Origin: JASUTC01 sp964604305
GTDB lineage: Bacteria; Thermotogota; Thermotogae; MWEM01
Direction of reading: 5' to 3'
DNA: 5,659 bases
Assembly: GCA_964604305.1 (NCBI GenBank)
Contig: CAZRYM010000137.1
Span: 1-5,659 of the forward strand
The position numbers were made by a program, and so were the translations under genes. The notes below the pieces were generated by a model. That model was not told the DNA's origin, searched no databases, and worked only from the letters and a program-made list of their open reading frames with translations. The first letter of the stretch is position 1. Each line of letters opens with the position of its first letter. Positions 1 through 5,526 of the stretch are shown one piece after another.

Positions 1-101
1 CACTGTTGTTTTCTGTCACTGTTACCTGAACCGTTTCCCGCTGAGAAAACCACTCCTCCAATTAAAATTACCACTAATAAAATGATCATTGCCTTTTTCA
101 T
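1..101 (-). CDS. Partial N-terminus of a membrane-anchored or exported protein (function unknown)
   Basis: Only the first 33 codons are in the window, and the gene runs off the left edge. The protein starts MKKAMIILLVVILIGG and continues to a Ser/Gly/Asn-rich stretch and then polar, charged residues. This is a short positive N-terminus, about 16 hydrophobic residues and a polar exit, so it is a signal peptide or a single N-terminal membrane anchor. There is no Cys in a lipobox position, so a lipoprotein is unlikely unless it lies further on. A strong Shine-Dalgarno (AGGAGG, minus strand 115-110) sits 8 nt before the ATG, which fixes the start. N-termini of this shape are common in HlyD/MacA-type efflux adaptors, but also in many other extracytoplasmic proteins; that family guess is inference only. 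The gene is transcribed away from the CheB-CheR operon, and its upstream region carries 11-bp-phased repeats that suggest two-component control. Confidence 0.72.
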   Translation of the reverse strand, partial: MKKAMIILLVVILIGGVVFSAGNGSGNSDRKQQ

Positions 102-105
102 AATT

Positions 106-115
106 CTCTCCTCCT
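106..115 (-). promoter_or_regulatory. Ribosome binding site of the leftward gene
   Basis: On the minus strand this reads AGGAGGAGAG. The AGGAGG core ends 8 nt before the ATG at 101-99. It is a near-perfect complement to the 3' end of 16S rRNA and decides the start of the partial leftward gene. Confidence 0.85.
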
Positions 116-139
116 AAAATGTAGTTTGTTGTCTATAGA

Positions 140-145
140 ATTATC
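140..145 (-). promoter_or_regulatory. Candidate activator-dependent -10 element of the leftward gene
   Basis: The minus strand reads GATAAT (145 to 140), one base off the sigma-A consensus. With a 17-bp spacer the -35 hexamer would be CTAAGA (168-163), a poor match that coincides with one of four phased CTAAG boxes. A good -10 with a regulator site in place of the -35 is typical of promoters activated by OmpR/PhoB-family proteins. Transcription would start near 133 and give a leader of about 32 nt. A competing minus-strand TATAAT lies upstream at 197-192. If that one is used, the boxes would cover its start site and imply repression instead. Confidence 0.45.
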
Positions 146-146
146 T

Positions 147-190
147 TCTGTCCTTAGGAGAGTCTTAGAGTAAGCTTAGGGTTTTCTTAG
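147..190 (-). promoter_or_regulatory. Four direct repeats in 11-bp phase, candidate response-regulator binding site
   Basis: The plus strand has CTTAG at 153-157, 164-168, 175-179 and 186-190, exactly 11 bp apart each time. Read on the minus strand these are CTAAG boxes followed by six variable bases. Direct repeats spaced one helical turn apart are the known binding pattern of winged-helix OmpR/PhoB-type response regulators, which bind as head-to-tail dimers. Four boxes would hold two dimers. They lie just upstream of a minus-strand GATAAT, so the leftward gene is the likelier target. The rightward gene's start site is over 100 bp away. The middle also contains the palindrome TAAGCTTA (171-178). 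Which regulator binds cannot be told from this window, since no OmpR-type gene is present. Confidence 0.62.
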
Positions 191-191
191 T

Positions 192-197
192 ATTATA
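192..197 (-). promoter_or_regulatory. Alternative TATAAT element for the leftward gene
   Basis: The minus strand reads TATAAT (197 to 192), a perfect -10 hexamer, but there is no convincing -35 at 16-18 bp upstream. If it is active, transcription would begin near 185, inside the CTAAG repeat array, so a bound regulator would block it. AT-rich DNA yields such hexamers by chance, so confidence is low. Confidence 0.3.
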
Positions 198-278
198 CTT
201 TGAAAATCTAAAAATAAGATAATAGAGTTAAGGTAAAGTAATAATAATTTAAAATTTAATATTATAAAGCCGGTTTTT

Positions 279-287
279 TGGTATAAT
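279..287 (+). promoter_or_regulatory. Extended -10 promoter of the CheB-CheR/kinase operon
   Basis: TGGTATAAT at 279-287 is a perfect extended -10 (TGnTATAAT). The positions expected for a -35 (near 259-264) read ATATTA, which is not a useful match, so the TG motif and the AT-rich DNA upstream (about 205-268) probably make up for it. Transcription would start near 294 and leave a leader of only about 24 nt before the ATG at 318. No operator-like repeat overlaps it. Confidence 0.6.
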
Positions 288-306
288 CAAAAATATTCAG
301 TTTTAT

Positions 307-312
307 GGGAGG
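307..312 (+). promoter_or_regulatory. Ribosome binding site of the CheB-CheR-PAS gene
   Basis: GGGAGG lies 5 nt before the ATG at 318 and supports that start. An earlier ATG at 305 overlaps this site and is out of frame with the long gene, so it is not the start. Confidence 0.75.
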
Positions 313-317
313 CTGTT

Positions 318-3300
318 ATGGATAAAGACGATCTGTATGTTGTAGGAATTGGAGCTTCAGCCGGTGGCTTGGAAGCGATAGAAAAGTTCTTCAACAATAT
401 GCCTCAGGATCCGGGGATGGCGTTTGTGATCATCCAACATCTCTCGCCTGATTATAAGAGCCTCATGGATGAGATCCTTTCTAAACATACCAATCTGGAA
501 ATCATCCAGGCAAAGGATAACATCGAAGTAGAGGCAAACAAGATCTATTTGCTCCCTCCCAAAAATAACTTAAAGCTGTTTCACGGTAAACTTTATTTAA
601 CCCCTCATAAAGGACAACGCTCTCTCAATTTGCCTATTGATATCTTCTTTAGATCATTGGCCGAGGATAAGAAGGAAAAGGGGATAGCGGTTATTTTATC
701 CGGAACGGGCAGTGACGGAACAAGGGGTATTCGTCATATTAAAGAATTGGGGGGGATGGTCATCGTTCAGGATCAAAATACCGCTCAATTTGATGGCATG
801 CCCCGCAGTGCCATTATTGCCGGGATGGTTGACTTTATTCTGGCTCCGGAAGAGATGGGGGAGACCCTGGTGAAGTACATCAAGAATCCCATCTTTTCAC
901 AAACCAGTAGCAAGATTATTGACGACCAGGAGCCCTTTCAAAAGATATTCGAGATGCTCAAACGTTACAGTGGGGTGGATTTTAGTTTTTACAAGAAAAG
1001 CACCGTGGTTCGTCGTATCGAGCAAAGAATGGGGATCAATCAACTTTCCTCAATAGAGGATTATCTTGAATTCTTATACGATTCTACAAACGAGATCAAC
1101 ATTTTATATAAGCAATTACTCATCGGTGTAACCCGTTTCTTCCGGGATAAAGAAGCCTATGAAATCGTTCGAAAGAAGGTCATTCCAGAACTGGTAAAAT
1201 CAAAGGCGGAAAAAGAAGCCTTGAGAATATGGGTTGCCGGCTGCTCAACAGGAGAGGAAGCTTATTCAATGGCCCTGTTGTTTCAGGATTTTTTTGAAAC
1301 AAACGGGTATGAGCAGGATTATAAGATATTTGCCACAGATATTGACAAAGATGCCATCGAATTCGCCGGACAGGGAATTTATCCGGAAAGTATTGCAGAG
1401 GATGTTCCTGAGGAATATTTAAAAAAATATTTCAAGAATACAGGAGGGTTTTTTCAAGTTAACCGGGATATTCGGGAAAGATTGGTTTTTGCTCCCCATA
1501 ACCTCATTCAGAATCCACCGTTTAATAATATGGATTTCATTTCTTGCAGAAATCTGCTGATCTATCTTCAGCCCATGCTTCAAAAAAAGGTCTTTTCATT
1601 TTTCAGTTATTCGTTAAAAAAATATGGATTTCTCTTTCTTGGAAGCAGTGAGACCATTGGAGAGATGGATAATTATTACAAGACCTTCAGCAATCGGTGG
1701 AAGATATACCAGTTGACGAATACGGATATTAAGCACAGTAATTTCTCCCATTCATTTAGTTTGACACGAGTTTCTTCCTCAAAATTAAACCGGAATCTTT
1801 CGGCCAAAAATAGCTTTTCGACAACAGACGATTATACGGTTATTCAGGACTACATCCTTCAGCGTTTTGTGAATCCATGTGTAGTTGTGGATGAATCCTA
1901 TAACATTATCATGACCTGTGGTGATGCCAAGAAATACCTGGAACTTCCCACCGGAAGGATTCAAATCAATGCCTTAAAACTCTTTCGAAAAGAATTGAGT
2001 ATCCCCATCGGGATCGCCTTGCATAAGGTGGTTAAAAGTGAGAAAGAAGTCTTTTATCCCGGAATTAGCCTGGAAAGAGAATCTGAAACGGAGTTTTTGG
2101 ATTTATCCGTGTTTATGAAAAAGGTTAAAGATAGAAGGTATTTGATCATCGTTTTGAAACAACGGGATGTTAAAAAACGCGAAGAAAGTGATATCAGACA
2201 GGACACCGATGAGTTCTTTGATGACAAGGATCAACGAATCAAAGATCTGGAACAGGAACTGCAGTATACCAAGGAAAACTTACAGGCAACCATTGAAGAG
2301 CTTGAAACATCCAATGAAGAGTTACAGGCTGCCAACGAGGAGCTTCTCTCCTCCAACGAAGAACTCCAAAGCACCAACGAGGAACTCCAATCGGTGAACG
2401 AAGAGCTTATTACGGTGAACTCGGAGTATCAGGCCAAAATTCAGGAGCTAACCGATTTGAACAACGACATGGAAAACCTTCTGAAGAACACTGATATCGG
2501 AACCATATTCCTGGATTTGAACCTGCGCATCAGAAAATACACACCCGCGGTAAGTGATATCATCAACATCATGGATCAGGACATCGGCAGACCTATTTCA
2601 CATATCTCACACAATCTAAAGGGTGCCAATATTTATGAAGATGCCAAAGACGTCCTCATGTCTTTAAAACCAAAGTCTGCAGAGGTTGAAAACAAATACG
2701 GCAGAAAATTTTTCAAACGGATTCGCCCCTATATTACCGTGGATAATCAAGTCAAAGGGATTGTCATCACCTTCCTGGATATCACCGACATGAAAGCAGC
2801 CTCGAAGGAAATTTCCAAATTCAGCCATGCCATTGATCAAAGCCCGGTGATGATTTGCCTGTTTGATTCCAATGGCAGAATAGACTATGCAAACCCGCAA
2901 TTCCTTGAAAAAACAGGCTATCAGCTTGAAGAGGTAATGGGGAAGGGAATTGATTATTTCAGGCCCGCCGAGGAAAAATGGTATCAGGAATATGAAAAGA
3001 TCAAAAAGGTTATTAAAAGGGGCGAGAAATATTCTCAGGAAATAAAGATATGTGGCAAAAAGAGCTGTATTTGGGAGATGGCTTCCATTTCAAAGGTGTA
3101 TTACCCTGGCGGAGATGACTTTTTCTATTTGAAAATATCAGAGGATATAACGGATGCCAAGTTAAAACGCAAGGCAATAGAAGAAGAATATCAGTTCCTG
3201 AAACTGATCTCTGAAGACAATCCCAACGCACTGTTCTTTTTGAATCCAGCAGGTAACATTACCTATGCAAACAAAAAGGCGGAAGAGATCATGAAACTTT

Positions 3301-3551
3301 CCAGGGAGGAAATCATAAGCAGATCGTATGATTCTTCCAAATGGGAGGTTAAAACACAAGAAGACAAACCTTTGGAAAGTGAGGAATTGCCATTTTCCAT
3401 GGTCATGAGAACGAAAAAACCTGTGTTCAATTATACACATACAATTGTTGACGGACTCGGAGAAAAATTAGCCGTCAGAGTAAATGCCGCTCCACAGTTT
3501 GGAGAAAATAATGAGATTTCAGGTGTTGTTGTTTCCCTTGAAAAATGTTGA
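318..3551 (+). CDS. CheB-CheR fusion protein with four PAS domains and a heptad coiled coil
   Basis: A 1077-residue soluble sensory protein with no membrane segment. Residues 6-185 are a CheB glutamate methylesterase/deamidase domain with the visible catalytic triad Ser14 (GIGASAGG), His41 (QHLSP) and Asp133 (SGTGSDGT). It has no N-terminal receiver, so phosphorylation does not gate it in the usual way. Residues about 200-470 are a CheR SAM-dependent methyltransferase: GVTRFFRD at 270-277, the SAM loop VAGCSTGEEAYS at 306-317, ATDID at 339-343 and SCRNLLIY at 409-416. A Ser/Asn-rich linker (about 470-503) leads to a PAS-like domain (about 510-617), a coiled coil (about 640-722) and three more PAS domains (about 723-825, 830-945, 955-1077). 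This order matches the known CheB/CheR-PAS family. In chemotaxis these enzymes remove and add methyl groups on receptor glutamates, but no receptor is encoded here. There is no kinase domain; the next gene, 12 nt on, supplies one. The last PAS ends at VVVSLEKC, without the usual DIT exit. Confidence 0.93.
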   Translation: MDKDDLYVVGIGASAGGLEAIEKFFNNMPQDPGMAFVIIQHLSPDYKSLMDEILSKHTNLEIIQAKDNIEVEANKIYLLPPKNNLKLFHGKLYLTPHKGQRSLNLPIDIFFRSLAEDKKEKGIAVILSGTGSDGTRGIRHIKELGGMVIVQDQNTAQFDGMPRSAIIAGMVDFILAPEEMGETLVKYIKNPIFSQTSSKIIDDQEPFQKIFEMLKRYSGVDFSFYKKSTVVRRIEQRMGINQLSSIEDYLEFLYDSTNEINILYKQLLIGVTRFFRDKEAYEIVRKKVIPELVKSKAEKEALRIWVAGCSTGEEAYSMALLFQDFFETNGYEQDYKIFATDIDKDAIEFAGQGIYPESIAEDVPEEYLKKYFKNTGGFFQVNRDIRERLVFAPHNLIQNPPFNNMDFISCRNLLIYLQPMLQKKVFSFFSYSLKKYGFLFLGSSETIGEMDNYYKTFSNRWKIYQLTNTDIKHSNFSHSFSLTRVSSSKLNRNLSAKNSFSTTDDYTVIQDYILQRFVNPCVVVDESYNIIMTCGDAKKYLELPTGRIQINALKLFRKELSIPIGIALHKVVKSEKEVFYPGISLERESETEFLDLSVFMKKVKDRRYLIIVLKQRDVKKREESDIRQDTDEFFDDKDQRIKDLEQELQYTKENLQATIEELETSNEELQAANEELLSSNEELQSTNEELQSVNEELITVNSEYQAKIQELTDLNNDMENLLKNTDIGTIFLDLNLRIRKYTPAVSDIINIMDQDIGRPISHISHNLKGANIYEDAKDVLMSLKPKSAEVENKYGRKFFKRIRPYITVDNQVKGIVITFLDITDMKAASKEISKFSHAIDQSPVMICLFDSNGRIDYANPQFLEKTGYQLEEVMGKGIDYFRPAEEKWYQEYEKIKKVIKRGEKYSQEIKICGKKSCIWEMASISKVYYPGGDDFFYLKISEDITDAKLKRKAIEEEYQFLKLISEDNPNALFFLNPAGNITYANKKAEEIMKLSREEIISRSYDSSKWEVKTQEDKPLESEELPFSMVMRTKKPVFNYTHTIVDGLGEKLAVRVNAAPQFGENNEISGVVVSLEKC
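2292..2438 (+). repeat. 21-nt periodic coding repeat: seven-residue NEEL heptads of a coiled coil
   Basis: This stretch encodes residues 659-707 of the CheB-CheR protein. Asn recurs every seven residues at 666, 673, 680, 687, 694 and 701, mostly as NEEL plus three small or polar residues. The regular Leu and Asn heptad predicts a parallel dimeric coiled coil between the first and second PAS domains. Repeats of this NEELQS type are a recognised mark of CheB/CheR-PAS fusions. The codons vary between units, so the repeat is kept at protein level and does not look like a recent DNA expansion. Confidence 0.85.
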
Positions 3552-3558
3552 GAGGTGA
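3552..3558 (+). promoter_or_regulatory. Ribosome binding site that fixes the hybrid kinase start
   Basis: GAGGTGA is a seven-base match to the anti-Shine-Dalgarno, 5 nt before the ATG at 3564. A GTG at 3555 could be read as an earlier in-frame start, but it lies inside this site and has no ribosome binding site of its own at a proper distance. The ATG at 3564 is therefore preferred. The site begins immediately after the TGA of the upstream gene, so the two are probably translationally coupled. Confidence 0.8.
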
Positions 3559-3563
3559 AAAAA

Positions 3564-5246
3564 ATGGTAGATAAGGAAGACCTTAAAAAGAAAGCGATAA
3601 AGAGACTGGCCGAAAAGGGGCAAATTCGATCTGAGTATGATATAGATACGTTAGGTAAACATGAAATGAAAAGGATTATCGAAGATTTGGTTATCCATCA
3701 AATAGAATTGGAAATTCAGAATGAAAATATGGCGCGTCTTCAGATCGAGTTGGAAAAATCCAGAAACAAATATTATCGCCTTTTTGAGAATTCACCCACG
3801 GGATTTATCACTTTGGATCTTAAAGGGGTGGTTCTGGAGTTAAACAAATCCTCAGCATCTATCATCGGAAAACAGAAAAAAAACATGCAGGGAAAACCCT
3901 TTACACTGGCTGTTGATTCGGATGATCATAGCGCCTTTTTTACCAATTTAAGAAACTCCAAACAAACGGATAAAAAGGCAAAAGTTGAGCTGTTACTTAA
4001 AAATGGAAAAACCGTTATATTTGAAAGTTTCTTTGTGGAAAATGATGATTCTGACCCCTTTTATATGGTCTCTCTGACGGATATTACTGAAAAAAAGGAA
4101 ATAGAGGATAAATTGATTCAAGCCAAGGCCATTGCCGAAGATGCCACAAAGGCCAAAAGCATATTCCTGGCGAATATGAGTCACGAGATCCGGAATCCTC
4201 TGAATGAGATAGCGGGTGCGATTGAATTGATTGAGGGAGCACCGACAGAGGAAGAAAAAGAGAAATTACTCTACATCGCCAAGAATTCATCTGAAATGTT
4301 GACCAACCTGATCGATGATGTTTTGGATCTTTCCAAGATTGAAGCTAACAAACTTTCCATTCAAAAGAAGGCTGTCAATTTGGAGAAACTTTTGGCGGAA
4401 GTGGTTTCATCTTATGAAATCAGTTGTCGCAAGAAGGGCATACAGTTGAAAATGATGAACCAACTGGATAATGATTACTGTTGTTTAACAGATGAAGTCC
4501 GCTTGCATCAAGTTCTTAACAACCTATTCTCCAATGCAGTAAAATTTTCGGACTCAGGTGAAATAATTGTATCATTATCAGCCGGTGAAGATGACATTCT
4601 TAATTTTTCGGTAAAAGATTCCGGTGTTGGGATGGATGAAGAAGAACAGGCAAAGCTGTTTACTGATTTCTATCAGACCCGAAAGAAAAATACAGGAAAA
4701 TCAGGAACCGGTCTGGGACTGGCCATATCAAAACGTCTAGTGAATCTTCTTGGTGGGGAGATATCTGTCACAAGTGAACTGGGAAAGGGGTCGGTTTTTT
4801 CCTTCCATATACGGGCACCCCGGGTTGACTGTGAAGAAGAATGGGCTGAAAAAAAACAGGCAAGAAATATCAAGGACTTAAAAATCTTAATAGCTGAAGA
4901 CAATCCCATCAACCAGATCATCCTGTCAAAGCTGATTGAGCGATTTGGTTGCTCAGTCCAAGTGGTGTCCAACGCAAGTGATGTCATCGAAAAGATCGTT
5001 GAAAAAAAGGAAGAATTTGATATTTTATTCTTAGATATACAGCTACCTGATTACGACGGGTATTATGTAACTGACAAGATCAGAGAAACAGAGGCGAATA
5101 CAGAAAATGAGCTTTGCATTATCGGTGTCAGTGCACACGCCACTAAAGAGCATAAGACCCGTGCATTTGAAGCGGGCATGAATGACTATCTGACAAAACC
5201 CGTTTCCGGTGAAAGGATTTTGGCGGTCTGTAAGAAGAATATATGA
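3564..5246 (+). CDS. Soluble PAS hybrid histidine kinase with C-terminal receiver
   Basis: A 560-residue cytoplasmic hybrid kinase with no membrane segment. Residues 1-67 are a charged helical region containing the HQIELEIQNE motif often seen before PAS domains in soluble sensor kinases. A PAS domain covers about 68-177 and ends in DITE. A short helix leads to the HisKA dimerisation domain (about 198-265), with phospho-acceptor His207 in MSHEIRNPLN. The ATPase domain (about 312-425) shows the N box around Asn324, the G1 box DSGVGM (352-357) and the G2 box SGTGLGL (380-386). The receiver (about 441-558) keeps Glu445 and Asp446, phospho-acceptor Asp491, Ser523 and Lys545. All residues needed for ATP-driven His-to-Asp transfer are therefore present. 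There is no HPt and no output domain, so the signal must leave through a separate partner. The gene follows the CheB-CheR-PAS gene after 12 nt and should share its transcript. It shares that gene's reading frame, separated only by TGA and four sense codons. Confidence 0.93.
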   Translation: MVDKEDLKKKAIKRLAEKGQIRSEYDIDTLGKHEMKRIIEDLVIHQIELEIQNENMARLQIELEKSRNKYYRLFENSPTGFITLDLKGVVLELNKSSASIIGKQKKNMQGKPFTLAVDSDDHSAFFTNLRNSKQTDKKAKVELLLKNGKTVIFESFFVENDDSDPFYMVSLTDITEKKEIEDKLIQAKAIAEDATKAKSIFLANMSHEIRNPLNEIAGAIELIEGAPTEEEKEKLLYIAKNSSEMLTNLIDDVLDLSKIEANKLSIQKKAVNLEKLLAEVVSSYEISCRKKGIQLKMMNQLDNDYCCLTDEVRLHQVLNNLFSNAVKFSDSGEIIVSLSAGEDDILNFSVKDSGVGMDEEEQAKLFTDFYQTRKKNTGKSGTGLGLAISKRLVNLLGGEISVTSELGKGSVFSFHIRAPRVDCEEEWAEKKQARNIKDLKILIAEDNPINQIILSKLIERFGCSVQVVSNASDVIEKIVEKKEEFDILFLDIQLPDYDGYYVTDKIRETEANTENELCIIGVSAHATKEHKTRAFEAGMNDYLTKPVSGERILAVCKKNI

Positions 5247-5354
5247 AAATTAAATGCAAGGCTGCTTAAGTTATGAAGTGTATCAAAAATTTAATCTTCT
5301 TTTTCAAAATGAACACATTATAAAAGATTTGGATGGCCTTTAAGGTTCATCGTA

Positions 5355-5376
5355 GGAGCAACCCTCGTGGTTGCCC
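5355..5376 (+). repeat. GC-rich hairpin, candidate interspersed palindromic (REP/MITE-like) repeat
   Basis: GCAACC (5358-5363) pairs perfectly with GGTTGC (5369-5374) around a 5-nt loop, and outer G and C bases extend the stem imperfectly. It stands out in AT-rich DNA. It is followed by CTAAAAGATTAG and not by a T-run on either side, so it is a poor intrinsic terminator. From memory, short palindromes of this GTAGGnGCAACC...GGTTGCCC type recur between genes in several bacterial genomes, which is why a dispersed repeat is suggested. The 9-mer TAAAAGATT occurs on both sides (5321-5329, 5377-5385), bracketing 47 bp; this could be a target duplication or chance. Confidence 0.5.
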
Positions 5377-5439
5377 TAAAAGATTAGTTGATCGGATTTG
5401 TAAAACTATAACAACAACAAACCAACTTTACTGAAATTT

Positions 5440-5468
5440 TTGACAGCTTACCCAAAAAAGTGTATAAT
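5440..5468 (+). promoter_or_regulatory. Consensus sigma-A promoter of the GntR-family gene
   Basis: TTGACA (5440-5445) and TATAAT (5463-5468) both match the consensus perfectly and are separated by an optimal 17 bp. AT-rich DNA lies just upstream. Transcription should start near 5475, giving a leader of about 52 nt. So strong a core promoter in front of a regulator gene normally needs a repressor, and a palindromic site overlaps the expected start. Confidence 0.88.
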
Positions 5469-5470
5469 AA

Positions 5471-5493
5471 ATTGTCCGGACAATCCGGATAAT
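5471..5493 (+). promoter_or_regulatory. Double palindromic operator, probable autoregulatory site of the GntR protein
   Basis: ATTGTCCGGACAAT (5471-5484) is a perfect 14-bp palindrome. It runs into a second perfect palindrome, ATCCGGAT (5483-5490). The same DNA can be read as two direct copies of TCCGGAYAAT in 9-bp phase (5475-5484, 5484-5493). The site begins 2 bp after the -10 element and covers the expected transcription start, a position where a bound protein would block RNA polymerase. GntR-family dimers bind short inverted repeats with GT...AC half sites, and the gene begins 33 bp downstream, so autorepression is the natural reading. The link to this protein is inference. Confidence 0.68.
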
Positions 5494-5515
5494 TAATCCA
5501 AACTTATTCAAAAGC

Positions 5516-5522
5516 AGAGGTG
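5516..5522 (+). promoter_or_regulatory. Ribosome binding site of the GntR-family gene
   Basis: AGAGGTG lies 4 nt before the ATG at 5527 and supports that start. It closely resembles the site in front of the hybrid kinase. Confidence 0.7.
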
Positions 5523-5526
5523 GCCC

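Noticed and set aside
153..190. CRISPR-like array from the regularly spaced CTTAG boxes
   Set aside because: The repeat is only 5 bp at 11-bp spacing, far too short for CRISPR; a transcription-factor array fits.
305..307. ATG at 305 as an upstream start or leader peptide
   Set aside because: It overlaps the ribosome binding site, is out of frame with the main gene and has no ribosome binding site before it.
1234..2397. Plus-strand alternative-frame open frames (1234-1422, 2167-2397)
   Set aside because: They overlap the CheR and coiled-coil coding sequence. The Pro/Ser/Lys-rich repeat in the second is only the heptad repeat read in another frame.
2664..3440. Minus-strand open frames inside the CheB-CheR-PAS gene (2664-2900, 3013-3231, 3162-3440)
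   Set aside because: They lie wholly within a confidently assigned gene, have no recognisable domain or ribosome binding site, and look like frame shadows.
3549..3551. TGA as a selenocysteine codon joining the two central proteins
   Set aside because: No clear SECIS-like stem-loop follows directly, the next 30 nt are A-rich, and neither protein family uses selenocysteine at this place. A real stop followed by a good ribosome binding site explains it.
3555..3557. GTG as the start of the hybrid kinase
   Set aside because: The codon is part of the GAGGTGA ribosome binding site for the ATG at 3564 and has no suitable site of its own.
3993..4987. Minus-strand open frames inside the kinase gene (3993-4184, 4084-4290, 4673-4987)
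   Set aside because: They run antisense to conserved PAS, HisKA, ATPase and receiver motifs, and their translations show no family features.
5355..5376. Intrinsic terminator of the two-gene operon
   Set aside because: The stem is short and is followed by CTAAAAGATTAG with no T-run. No other convincing terminator was found in 5247-5526, so where the operon transcript ends is unresolved.
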